Both the position numbers and the translations under genes were made by a program. The notes beneath the pieces were generated by a model. It was not told the DNA's origin and did not search any database. It saw only the letters and a list, made by a program, of their open reading frames with translations. Positions 33,423 through 41,213 of a stretch of DNA of 54,460 nt are shown here, piece after piece. Origin of the DNA: Clostridia bacterium (GTDB lineage: Bacteria > Bacillota > Clostridia > Oscillospirales > Acutalibacteraceae); assembly GCA_017550625.1 (NCBI GenBank), contig JAFZOL010000050.1, positions 1 through 54,460 on the forward strand, given 5' to 3'. Position 1 is the stretch's first letter. Every line of letters starts with the position of its first letter.

Positions 33423-33490
33423 TGAGATGCTTCGGGCTGGCTAAGGCCGTACCGCTGACCGCAGGGGATTTCCCCTGCCCTCAGCATCTC
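33423..33490. other. Large hairpin with nested palindrome in the element
   Basis: Outer arms GAGATGCT (33424-33431) and AGCATCTC (33483-33490) enclose the perfect palindrome GCAGGGGATTTCCCCTGC. With the adjacent repeat array this could be an origin of transfer or replication, or a structured leader RNA. Confidence 0.55.
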
Positions 33491-33626
33491 TCCGGCTTTT
33501 GGAAAGACTGCAAAATGCGGCGGTTATTGGGCTTTCGGCATTCCAAACGGGTGTAAGTTTTTCAGACCGGTTTTTCGGACGTTTCGGCACCTTGTTTTTC
33601 AGAGCAAAACAGGTGTATTTTTACCT

Positions 33627-34016
33627 TTATTCAGACTTGCGGCGTCTGATGCCCATCTGGTCTTCAAAGACCTTTCTTCCGTAATAGACCCCCATCGTTG
33701 CAGGCGCATTGAACAGTACGGCGCGCAGATACTGCCGGATGTTCTTTACCTCTGTTTCCGTTGCGTTCATACGATCAAACACGTAAATTATGTGTTCGGA
33801 GGTCAGATGTAAAAACCTATCCCTCACAACTTCCATGGGACGTCTTTCCCGGGCTATGAACGTCTCCGGTTCCTTTGACAGATATACTTCTGCAATGAGT
33901 TCTACGACGCAGTCTATCAGGTCTGGATCCATTTTCTCGCATGTGAGCAGATAATCGTAATCGATCTGCTCTTTCACGGATGCAACGACGTCTGCATAAT
34001 TGTCTTCTATTATCAT
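33627..34016 (-). CDS. Stand-alone DUF6017-type protein
   Basis: This 129-residue protein matches the C-terminal DUF6017 domain usually found at the end of element-encoded replication initiators: ESIDYDYLL-like start (VKEQIDYDYLLTCEK), VVELIAEVY, the 'P.EVV..RFL.L...HI.YV.DRM' core (MEVVRDRFLHLTSEHIIYVFDRM) split in two, and 'NIR.YL...LFNAPATM..YY' (Tyr-rich end). Here it stands alone, while the matching HTH domain is encoded separately at 34211-34594. The ATG at 34016 follows AAGGAGG with long spacing; a GTG at 34028 is less likely. A terminator-bearing leader lies between the two halves. Confidence 0.7.
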   Translation of the reverse strand: MIIEDNYADVVASVKEQIDYDYLLTCEKMDPDLIDCVVELIAEVYLSKEPETFIARERRPMEVVRDRFLHLTSEHIIYVFDRMNATETEVKNIRQYLRAVLFNAPATMGVYYGRKVFEDQMGIRRRKSE

Positions 34017-34035
34017 TTTGATATTCACCTCCTTG

Positions 34036-34165
34036 CTTATCTCATCCGATCTAATCTAATCTTGTCTAATCTTATCAATAAAAAAACTCCCCGTATCAGA
34101 TCCGGGATCTGATCGAGGAGATGAGATAGAAAAACATTAGTTATTATTAGATTCGATAAGATTAG
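34036..34165 (-). promoter_or_regulatory. Attenuator-like leader between the HTH and DUF6017 genes
   Basis: Minus strand: ATCAGATCC and GGATCTGAT form a strong hairpin, extended by CTCC/GGAG and followed by U7, so it is an intrinsic terminator (34081-34120). Around it are two more perfect pairings: CTAATCTTATC (34066-34076) with GATAAGATTAG (34155-34165), and TATCTCATC (about 34038-34046) with GATGAGATA (34120-34128). The second competes with the terminator base, so alternative folds are likely. Confidence 0.6.
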
Positions 34166-34210
34166 ATATGTTTTTTAAACACATATAGTATTTTTTCATT
34201 ATAGTATTTT

Positions 34211-34594
34211 TTATGTCGGGAAATCCGTATTCGGCGAAACCGATTCCGGGGAATCCGCTTTCGGCAGGTTCGAATTCGGCGGCGTTACCCCCGGCTTCTT
34301 CCCGCCTTCATAAACGGCATATCCCATTGTACGGAAACGGCCGTTTTTATCACGGACGGTATGCCGTTCGATATACCCTGCCGCTTCAAGCTCATGGATC
34401 GCTGAGGTTACGGCGTCACGCCCTTCTTTGAGATGTGCGGTCAGTCCTTTCACGGTAATATCCCAATTGTCCGAAAATGAAAGGATCACATTCAGAACAC
34501 CTTTCGCGCCCAAGGATAACTCTTTATCCCGGATCAGCGAATTGGAGATTATTGTGAAATCGCGCTTTTTTTCAGTTCTGTAAAACTGGTTCAT
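34211..34594 (-). CDS. Replication-initiator-type helix-turn-helix protein (N-terminal half)
   Basis: This 127-residue protein matches the N-terminal winged-helix domain of element replication initiators: FYRTEKKRDFTIISNSLIRD, then LSLGAKGVLNVILSFSDNWD and KEGRDAVTSAIHELEAAGYI. It ends in a Pro/Asn-rich linker (PPNSNLPKADSPESVSPNTD) where full-length proteins carry on to DUF6017. Thus the usual gene is split in two here. AGGAGG precedes the ATG, and a promoter, a leader terminator and iterons lie upstream. It probably binds the iterons. Confidence 0.75.
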   Translation of the reverse strand: MNQFYRTEKKRDFTIISNSLIRDKELSLGAKGVLNVILSFSDNWDITVKGLTAHLKEGRDAVTSAIHELEAAGYIERHTVRDKNGRFRTMGYAVYEGGKKPGVTPPNSNLPKADSPESVSPNTDFPT

Positions 34595-34641
34595 TTTTAT
34601 TGCCTCCTAAAAAAATATGAAAATTGCCTCTTTCCGTAAAT

Positions 34642-34667
34642 AAAAAACACGCCCCGAAGGACGTGTC
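34642..34667 (-). terminator. Leader terminator upstream of the HTH gene
   Basis: Minus strand: ACACG and CGTGT arms with inner CC/GG pairs around a GAA loop, then U6. It lies between the promoter at 34697-34725 and the gene, so it may act as an attenuator. Confidence 0.65.
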
Positions 34668-34696
34668 CGTTTGTTTACATACTATTTGACGATACT

Positions 34697-34725
34697 ATTT
34701 TACCACGGGCTGAAATATGGGTCAA
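34697..34725 (-). promoter_or_regulatory. Promoter of the replication HTH gene
   Basis: Minus strand TTGACC (34720-34725), 17 bp, TAAAAT (34697-34702). Confidence 0.75.
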
Positions 34726-34745
34726 GGTACATTTTTGTCCGTTTA

Positions 34746-34789
34746 GAATCCACGCAGAATCCACTCAAAATCCACGCAGAATCCACTCA
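34746..34789. repeat. Four 11-bp iterons
   Basis: GAATCCACGCA, GAATCCACTCA, AAATCCACGCA and GAATCCACTCA follow each other without gaps, followed by a partial AAGTCC. The 11-bp period is one helical turn. They sit just upstream of the promoter for the replication-type HTH gene, the place expected for initiator-binding iterons. Confidence 0.7.
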
Positions 34790-34881
34790 AAGTCCGGCCG
34801 CAAAAAAGAGATTCACTTTTGCATCGTTGAGCACGAGAAAAAAACGAAGATCAGCCCAAATAGTCAAAACGGTATTTCGGG

Positions 34882-34926
34882 CTCATAACCCGGAGGTCGT
34901 TGGTTCAAGTCCTTCTCCCGCAACCA
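34882..34926 (+). other. tRNA-Met 3'-half fragment / attachment site A
   Basis: The sequence starts in the anticodon loop (CTCATAA, anticodon CAT) and runs to CCCGCAACCA. No 5' half is present upstream. The T-arm is GTTGG-TTCAAGT-CCTTC, whose arms do not pair fully, as if two tRNA alleles had been joined in the loop. The 41 bases 34882-34922 recur exactly at 52739-52779. Confidence 0.75.
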
Positions 34927-34927
34927 T

Positions 34928-34967
34928 AAAAACGCCTTTTGCCTTTTGCGGCAAAGGGCGTTTTTTT
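34928..34967. terminator. Bidirectional terminator after the tRNA fragment
   Basis: CGCCTTTTGCC and GGCAAAGGGCG arms with A- and T-runs on the two sides. It also lies downstream of the truncated dapF on the minus strand. Confidence 0.85.
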
Positions 34968-34989
34968 CATTGTTTGACAATAATGAGAC

Positions 34990-35292
34990 TTGTTTTATGC
35001 CGGAAAGCGTTTCTATTTTCAGGAATTTTTTGTCCGTATATCCTTTATCGTAAACGTATTTCCCTACGCAGCGGATCCCGTTGCCGCACATTTTGCCTTC
35101 GCTGCCGTCCGCATTGAAAATGCGCATTCTGAAATTCGCGGTTTCGGAGGGGGAGATATAGATCATTCCGTCCGCGCCGACGCCGAAGTGCCAGTCGGAG
35201 AGCTTTTTCGAGAGTTCGGCCACGTTTTCCGGCGCCTCGCCGTAAACGTATAAATAATCGTTGCCGAGCCCGTGCATTTTGGTAAAGTGCAT
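34990..35292 (-). pseudogene. dapF: Truncated diaminopimelate epimerase
   Basis: The first 100 codons are a good DapF: MHFTKMHGLGNDYLYV at the start and MCGNGIRCVGKYVYDKG with the first catalytic Cys. Homology stops after ETLSGIK; full DapF is about 275 residues and needs a second Cys in its C-terminal half. The frame runs on to 34864 through the terminator and tRNA fragment but codes no DapF there. The break lies next to the tRNA-derived repeat, so recombination or a contig misjoin is likely. It follows carB by 18 bp and was probably the last gene of that operon. Confidence 0.85.
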
Positions 35293-35310
35293 TTTTGTTT
35301 TCCTCCTTTA

Positions 35311-38300
35311 CTATGCGTCAATCGGGGAAATGCCGATCGTTGATTCCTCTAAAACGTCCAGCAGCATGCGGACGGTATCGAGCGAGGTGAGCATGGCGAC
35401 GTTGTTCTGCGCCGCGCACCGGCGGATGGCTGCGCCGTCGCCGTAATGGATACCGGAGAGCACCGCGCGGGTGTTCACCACGTAACTGACGTAGCCGGAA
35501 CGGATGGACGCGAGCACCTCGTCGCTCCCTTCGCTCGGTTTGCGGCGGATGCGCGTGCGGATGCCGTTTTCCCGCAGGACCTGCCCGGTCAGCGGGGTGG
35601 CCTCTATGCTGAACCCCATGCGGTAGAACCGGCGGACCAGCGGGACCGCTTCCTTCTTATCCTCGTCCGCCACGCTGACGAGCACGGTGCCGTACCGCTT
35701 CAGCGTGAGTCCCGAGGCCAGCAGCGCCTTGTATGCGGCGCGGTGGAGCTTTTCATCATAGCCGATGGCCTCGCCCGTGGATTTCATTTCCGGCGAAAGA
35801 TAGGCGTCCATTCCGCGCAGCTTGGAGAAGGAGAACGCCGGCGCCTTCACGTAATAACGCGTTTTTTCTTTCGGATAGATCCGGAAGATCCCCTGCTCGG
35901 GCAGCGAGAGCCCCAGCATCGCCAGCGTGCCGATATCCGCAAGGGCGTAGCCCGTTGCCTTGGATAAAAACGGAACGGTGCGGGAGGAGCGGGGGTTTAC
36001 CTCGATGATATAAACCTCCTCGTTTTCGTCCACGATGAACTGAATGTTGTACAGCCCCACGATGCCGATGGCCGGACCGAGTTTTTTTGTGTATTCCAGA
36101 ATTCTGTTCTTCACGTTTTCGGAGAGGCTGCGGGGCGGGTAAACGCTGACGGAATCGCCGGAATGGACGCCGGTGCGCTCCACCAGCTCCATGATGCCGG
36201 GGACGAACACACTGTAACCGTCGCAAACGGCGTCCACCTCAACCTCTTTCCCGCGGATGTAGTGGTCCACCAGCACGGGCTTCTCTTCGTCCAGCGCCGC
36301 GGCTGTCTGCAGGTACGTTTTCAGGTCGCTCTCTTTGGAAACGATCTGCATTGCCCTGCCGCCCAGCACAAAGCTGGGGCGCACCAGCACGGGGTAGCCG
36401 ATCTCCCGCGCGGCCTGCACGCCCGCCGGAATGCTCGTGACCGCCCGCCCTTTGGGCTGGGGGATGTCCAGTTTTTCCAGCAGCTTTTCAAACTCGTTCC
36501 GGTCTTCGGCGCGGTTGATGGCAGCGCAGTCCGTGCCGATGATTATTACGCCGCGCGCGTGCAGCGGCGCCGCCAGATTGACGGCGGTCTGTCCGCCCAA
36601 CGTCGCGATCACGCCCTCCGGCTGCTCCAATGCGAGCACGTTCATCACGTCCTCGGGCGTGAGGGGCTCAAAATAGAGCTTATCGGAGCAGGTGTAATCC
36701 GTGGAAACGGTTTCGGGGTTGTTGTTGATCACGATGGCCTCGTAACCGGCGCGCCGGATGGTTTGTACCGCGTGGACGGTGGAATAATCGAATTCCACGC
36801 CCTGCCCGATCCTGATCGGCCCGGCGCCGAGCACCACGATCTTTTTTTTATCTGAGACCGCCGATTCGTTCTCTTCTTCATAGGTGGAATAAAAATACGG
36901 GACGTAGCTTGCGAATTCCGATGCGCACGTATCGATCATCTTATATACGGGGAACACGCCGTTTGCCTTTCGCAGCGCAAACACTTCCGTTTCGGGCATT
37001 TTCCAAAGCCTGCCCAGCGCCGCGTCCGAAAACCCCATCCGTTTGGCGCTTTTCAGAGCGCTTAAATTGCCGGGCGCGGCGGCCAGCACGGATTCCTCCC
37101 GCACGATGTTCCGGATCTTGCGCAGGAAAAAGGGGTCGATCTGCGTGACTGCTGCAATTTCCGCAACGCTGATTCCTCTACGGAACAGCTGCGCCAGCGC
37201 GAAAATGCGGTCGTCGGTGCCAATGCTTACGTATTTCAGCAGCTCCGGCGCCGTCATGCCGTCGAACTTCGGTAGATACAGGTGGTCCGCGCCGATCTCC
37301 AGCGAGCGGACGCCCTTCAGCAGGCTTTCCTCAAAGGTCCTGCCCACGCTCATCACTTCGCCGGTGGCCTTCATCTGGGTGGAGAGGGTATTGTCCGCGT
37401 CGGCGAATTTATCGAACGGAAAACGCGGCAGCTTCGTCACCACGTAATCCAGCGCCGGCTCAAATGCGGCCGGCGTATTGGCAAGCTGTATCTCGTCCAG
37501 TGTCATGCCTACCCCGATCTTCGCGGAAACGCGGGCGATGGGATATCCGCTGGCTTTGGAAGCCAGCGCGGAGGACCGGGATACCCGGGGGTTGACCTCG
37601 ATCAGATAATACTGTGAGGAACGGGGGTCCAGCGCGAACTGCACGTTGCAGCCGCCTTCGATCTTCAGCGCGCGTATGATCTTCAGCGCGCTGGAACGCA
37701 GCATCTGGTAATCCTTATTGGTGAGCGTCTGCGACGGGCATACCACGACGGAATCGCCCGTATGGATGCCCACGGGGTCCAGATTTTCCATATTGCATAC
37801 GGTGACCGCGTTATCGGCGCAGTCCCGCACCACTTCGTATTCGATCTCCTTATAGCCCTTTACGCTTTTTTCGATCAGCACCTGCCGCGCGGGAGAGAGT
37901 TCCAGCGCGTTTTTGAGGAGGCCGCTCAGCTCGGTTTCGTTTTCAGCGAATCCGCCGCCGGTACCGCCCAGCGTAAACGCGGGCCGCGCCACCACGGGGT
38001 AGCCGATCTCCTTTGCCGCCGAAAGCCCCTGTTCTTCCGAACTCACCGTTTTTGAGGGCAGCACCGGCTCTCCCAGCGATTCGCACAGCCGTTTGAACTG
38101 CTCCCGGTCCTCCGCCTGCGCGATGCACCCGCTTCTGGTGCCCAGAAGCTCGGTCCGGCATTCCCGCAATATGCCCTTTTCTTCCAGCAGCACGGCCAGG
38201 TTCAGCCCCGTCTGGCCGCCGATGCCGGGCAAAATCGCGTCCGGCCGCTCGTAGCGGACGATGCGCGCAAGATATTCCAGCGTCAGCGGTTCCATATAGG

Positions 38301-38490
38301 TTTTATCGGCGATCGCGGTATCCGTCATAATGGTTGCGGGGTTGGAATTGCACAGCACCACCGTATAGCCTTCCTCTTTCAGCGCGAGGCAGGCCTGCGT
38401 TCCGGCGTAGTCGAATTCCGCCGCCTGCCCGATCACGATCGGGCCGGAGCCGATGACGAGTATTTTATTGATATCGGTTCGTTTCGGCAT
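35311..38490 (-). CDS. carB: Carbamoyl-phosphate synthase, large subunit
   Basis: This 1059-residue protein has the full CarB plan: two ATP-grasp halves (PRNDINKILVIGSGPIVIGQ-like start; second half at about residue 548, KKIVVLGAGPIRIGQGVEFD), and a C-terminal MGS-like domain. Each half keeps its EVNPR motif (LIEVNPRVSRSSAL and IIEVNPRSSRTVPF). It makes carbamoyl phosphate from glutamine-derived ammonia, bicarbonate and two ATP for pyrimidine and arginine synthesis. It starts just after carA (4 bp). Confidence 0.97.
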   Translation of the reverse strand: MPKRTDINKILVIGSGPIVIGQAAEFDYAGTQACLALKEEGYTVVLCNSNPATIMTDTAIADKTYMEPLTLEYLARIVRYERPDAILPGIGGQTGLNLAVLLEEKGILRECRTELLGTRSGCIAQAEDREQFKRLCESLGEPVLPSKTVSSEEQGLSAAKEIGYPVVARPAFTLGGTGGGFAENETELSGLLKNALELSPARQVLIEKSVKGYKEIEYEVVRDCADNAVTVCNMENLDPVGIHTGDSVVVCPSQTLTNKDYQMLRSSALKIIRALKIEGGCNVQFALDPRSSQYYLIEVNPRVSRSSALASKASGYPIARVSAKIGVGMTLDEIQLANTPAAFEPALDYVVTKLPRFPFDKFADADNTLSTQMKATGEVMSVGRTFEESLLKGVRSLEIGADHLYLPKFDGMTAPELLKYVSIGTDDRIFALAQLFRRGISVAEIAAVTQIDPFFLRKIRNIVREESVLAAAPGNLSALKSAKRMGFSDAALGRLWKMPETEVFALRKANGVFPVYKMIDTCASEFASYVPYFYSTYEEENESAVSDKKKIVVLGAGPIRIGQGVEFDYSTVHAVQTIRRAGYEAIVINNNPETVSTDYTCSDKLYFEPLTPEDVMNVLALEQPEGVIATLGGQTAVNLAAPLHARGVIIIGTDCAAINRAEDRNEFEKLLEKLDIPQPKGRAVTSIPAGVQAAREIGYPVLVRPSFVLGGRAMQIVSKESDLKTYLQTAAALDEEKPVLVDHYIRGKEVEVDAVCDGYSVFVPGIMELVERTGVHSGDSVSVYPPRSLSENVKNRILEYTKKLGPAIGIVGLYNIQFIVDENEEVYIIEVNPRSSRTVPFLSKATGYALADIGTLAMLGLSLPEQGIFRIYPKEKTRYYVKAPAFSFSKLRGMDAYLSPEMKSTGEAIGYDEKLHRAAYKALLASGLTLKRYGTVLVSVADEDKKEAVPLVRRFYRMGFSIEATPLTGQVLRENGIRTRIRRKPSEGSDEVLASIRSGYVSYVVNTRAVLSGIHYGDGAAIRRCAAQNNVAMLTSLDTVRMLLDVLEESTIGISPIDA

Positions 38491-38494
38491 AGGT

Positions 38495-39577
38495 TCAGTT
38501 CTTTTCCATCAGGTGTAAAAACAGGTCGAACAGGTAGGCGCTGTCCTGCGGTCCGGGCGCGCTCTCGGGGTGGTACTGCACGCTGAACGCGCCGTCCCGT
38601 TCGCAGGCGGCGCCCTCTACGGTGCCGTCCAGAAGGTTCAGGTGCGTGAGCGAGAGCGGCGTATCATCAAGGCTGTTCCTTTCCACGGCGTACGAGTGGT
38701 TCTGCGAGGTGATCTCGATCTTGCCGGTGGAAAGGCGTTTTACCGGGTGGTTGCCGCCGCGGTGCCCGAATTTCAGCTTGTAGATCTTCGCGCCGTAGGC
38801 CAGCGAAAGGATCTGGTGCCCGAGGCAGATGCCGAACAGCGGGTAGTCGCCCAGCAGGGCTTTAACGGTGCGCACCGTTTCGGGCACGTCCGTGGGGTCG
38901 CCCGGCCCGTTGGAAAGAAAAATGCCGTCCGGGCGCAGGGCGCGGATCGTTTCGGCCGTGGCGTTCCACGGAACCACCGTCACACGGCAGTCGCGCGCTT
39001 CGAGCGAGCGTACAATGTTCTTTTTCATACCGCAGTCCACGGCCACCACGTGGAAGCCGCCGCCGGCGCCGCTTTGCCACGCCGTTTTGCAGCTGACGCG
39101 GGAAACCGCGTCCTTCGGGGGCGTAAAGGCAGACAGTTTATTTAAGCAGATTTCGGTGGGCGTATCGGCGTCCGTGATCAGGGCGAGCCTGCTGCCGTAG
39201 TCGCGGATGGAGCGGTTGAGCTTTCTGGTGTCTACGCCGGAAACGCCCGCAACGCCATAGCGCTCCATCACGTCCCCAAGGCAGGCTTCGCTGCGCCAGT
39301 GGGAGGGTTCGGCGTTATATTCGCGCACGATCATCGCGCCCACGGAGGGAATATCGCATTCGTAGTCCTCCGCTGCCATACCGTAGTTCCCGATCAGCGG
39401 GTAGGTCATCACTACGGCCTGATCGGTGTAGGATGGGTCGGAGAGGATCTCCTGATAGCCGACCATGGACGTATTGAATACGATCTCCAGAATTTTCTCT
39501 TCTCGCGCCCCGAAGGCGCGCCCGAAGTATTCCTGCCCGTCTGCCAATACGATTTTTCTGTCAAACGCTCCGTTCAT
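38495..39577 (-). CDS. carA: Carbamoyl-phosphate synthase, small (glutaminase) subunit
   Basis: This 360-residue protein has the N-terminal CarA domain (VLADGQEYFGRAFGA) and a class I glutamine amidotransferase domain with nucleophile Cys in LFGICLGHQILSLAYG and a late HPE (QYHPESAPGP). It passes ammonia from glutamine to CarB. The start at 39577 follows GAGGCGG and lies 10 bp after the purF stop; an upstream ATG at 39619 lies within purF. Confidence 0.96.
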   Translation of the reverse strand: MNGAFDRKIVLADGQEYFGRAFGAREEKILEIVFNTSMVGYQEILSDPSYTDQAVVMTYPLIGNYGMAAEDYECDIPSVGAMIVREYNAEPSHWRSEACLGDVMERYGVAGVSGVDTRKLNRSIRDYGSRLALITDADTPTEICLNKLSAFTPPKDAVSRVSCKTAWQSGAGGGFHVVAVDCGMKKNIVRSLEARDCRVTVVPWNATAETIRALRPDGIFLSNGPGDPTDVPETVRTVKALLGDYPLFGICLGHQILSLAYGAKIYKLKFGHRGGNHPVKRLSTGKIEITSQNHSYAVERNSLDDTPLSLTHLNLLDGTVEGAACERDGAFSVQYHPESAPGPQDSAYLFDLFLHLMEKN

Positions 39578-39587
39578 GTCGTCCGCC

Positions 39588-41003
39588 TCATTTCCCGATC
39601 TCCGATAACCGCTGCTCAAAGCGGTCCTTGCGCGGGTCGTCGGGGATCGCCGTTGCGTACCGCCCCGAAAAGCAGGCGTCGCAGTAATTCCCGCCGCCCG
39701 TCAGCTCGCTGAGGCGCGCCACCGGGAAATACCCCAGCGAATCCATCCCCAGCAGGGCGGCGATCTCGTTGACCGGGTGCCTGCAGGCGATCAGATGCGC
39801 TTCGGAATCGATATCCGTTCCGTAATAGCAGGGGTGCATGAACGGCGGCGCGGCAACGCGCACGTGGATCTCTTTTGCGCCCGCCTCCCGGATCAGCGAA
39901 ACGATCCCTTTCAGCGTGGTTCCGCGCACGATGGAATCGTCGATCAGCACCACGCGTTTTCCCGCGACGGCTCCGCTGACGGCGGAGAGCTTGATCTTGA
40001 CCTGATCCATCCGGTTTTCCGGAGAGATGAAGGTCCTGCCGATATACTTGTTTTTAATGAGCCCGATGCCGTAGGGGATGCCGGAGGCGCGGCTGTAGCC
40101 GAGCGCCGCGTCGAGGCCGGAATCCGGTACGCCGGTCACCAGGTCCGCTTCCACGGGATATTCCTGCGCCAGGATCTCACCGGCGCGTACGCGCGCCGCC
40201 TGTACCGAAACGCCGTCGATCACGGAATCCGGGCGGGCAAAATAGATGTATTCGAACACGCACAGTCTTTTTTCTTTTTTGCCGCAGTGTCCGGTGTTGC
40301 TTACCATGCCGTTTTTACTGAAGATCAGGATCTCGCCGGGCAGAACGTCGCGCACGGGTTCGGCGCCCACGGCGCGCAGCGCGCAGCTTTCCGAAGCTAC
40401 TACATAGATCCCGTCCGGCGTCACGCCGTAACAAAGCGGGCGGAAACCGTAGGGGTCGCGGGCGCAGATCAGCTTCTGCGGCGACATAACGATCAGCGAA
40501 TACGCGCCGTCCAGCGTATCCATCGCGCGGCTGACGGCCTCTTCGATGGAAGGCGCCTTCAGGCGTTCCTTTGTAATGATATAGGCGATGGTTTCGGTAT
40601 CCGTGGTGGTATGGAAAATCGCGCCTGATAACTCAAGCGCGCTTCTGAGGACGGCGGCGTTGGAAAGGTTCCCGTTGTGCGCCAGCGCCATACGCCCTTT
40701 CTGGTGGTTCACTTCAATGGGTTGGCAGTTGTTCCGGTCGTTTTTGCCGGTGGTGCCATAACGCGTGTGCGCCACCGCCATGGTGCCCGCCGGGAACGCA
40801 GCGATGCGGGCCGGCGGGAACACGTCTCCCACCAGCCCTAAGTCCTTTTGCGAAAAAAAGAGCCCGTCGTCGTTCACAACGATCCCGCAGCTCTCCTGGC
40901 CGCGGTGCTGCAAAGCGTATAACCCGTAGTAACAAAACTGCGCGGCGTTCACCGGGCGCGGCGCGTAAACGCCGAAAACGCCGCATTCCTCATGGATACT
41001 CAT
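39588..41003 (-). CDS. purF: Amidophosphoribosyltransferase
   Basis: This 471-residue enzyme opens purine synthesis by making phosphoribosylamine from PRPP and glutamine. It starts with a short propeptide before the nucleophile Cys (MSIHEECGVFGVYAP), as in Bacillus PurF. A PRPP loop is seen in RVVLIDDSIVRGTT. Cysteines in CVFEYIYF, HPCYYGTD and YCDACFSGRY fit the four ligands of the Bacillus-type [4Fe-4S] cluster. It is placed away from other pur genes, in a nitrogen operon between a 59-codon ORF and carA. Confidence 0.96.
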   Translation of the reverse strand: MSIHEECGVFGVYAPRPVNAAQFCYYGLYALQHRGQESCGIVVNDDGLFFSQKDLGLVGDVFPPARIAAFPAGTMAVAHTRYGTTGKNDRNNCQPIEVNHQKGRMALAHNGNLSNAAVLRSALELSGAIFHTTTDTETIAYIITKERLKAPSIEEAVSRAMDTLDGAYSLIVMSPQKLICARDPYGFRPLCYGVTPDGIYVVASESCALRAVGAEPVRDVLPGEILIFSKNGMVSNTGHCGKKEKRLCVFEYIYFARPDSVIDGVSVQAARVRAGEILAQEYPVEADLVTGVPDSGLDAALGYSRASGIPYGIGLIKNKYIGRTFISPENRMDQVKIKLSAVSGAVAGKRVVLIDDSIVRGTTLKGIVSLIREAGAKEIHVRVAAPPFMHPCYYGTDIDSEAHLIACRHPVNEIAALLGMDSLGYFPVARLSELTGGGNYCDACFSGRYATAIPDDPRKDRFEQRLSEIGK

Positions 41004-41012
41004 AAGATCAGG

Positions 41013-41192
41013 TCAGTCCCAGGCGGTGGTGTTCAGCGCGTATTCCTGCCCGGGCAGGGAGGTATCCGTATACAGCGATTTCACGTTTGCCGGGACCTGG
41101 TTTTCCGGGTGGAGCTCCCTTTTTCTCCGCGGGTTGATGAAGAACGTCTGGACCTCGCTTTTTTCTTCTGCACAGTTTGCTGCCGTATTCAT
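41013..41192 (-). CDS. Small ORF (59 residues) in the nitrogen operon
   Basis: An uninterrupted ATG-to-TGA frame lies between the amt-PII fusion (stop 41214) and purF (start 41003). GGGAGG is placed 7 bases before its ATG, stronger than the sites of amt and purF. The product starts MNTAANCAEEKSEVQTFFIN, has a basic patch PRRKRELH and ends ALNTTAWD. No membrane segment or signal is seen. It fills almost the whole gap between its neighbours, which supports a real gene. I do not recognise it; a regulator or adaptor for the operon's enzymes is a guess. Confidence 0.7.
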   Translation of the reverse strand: MNTAANCAEEKSEVQTFFINPRRKRELHPENQVPANVKSLYTDTSLPGQEYALNTTAWD

Positions 41193-41213
41193 ATGAACGC
41201 CTCCCGTTCTTTG

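Noticed and set aside
33131-33487. Small frames over the 56-bp repeats on both strands
   Set aside because: The period is not a multiple of three, so repeats fall in different frames; no ribosome-binding site is convincing.
34840-34926. Complete tRNA-Met gene
   Set aside because: Only the 3' half from the anticodon loop is present; no acceptor 5' strand or D-arm can be found upstream and the T-stem does not pair.
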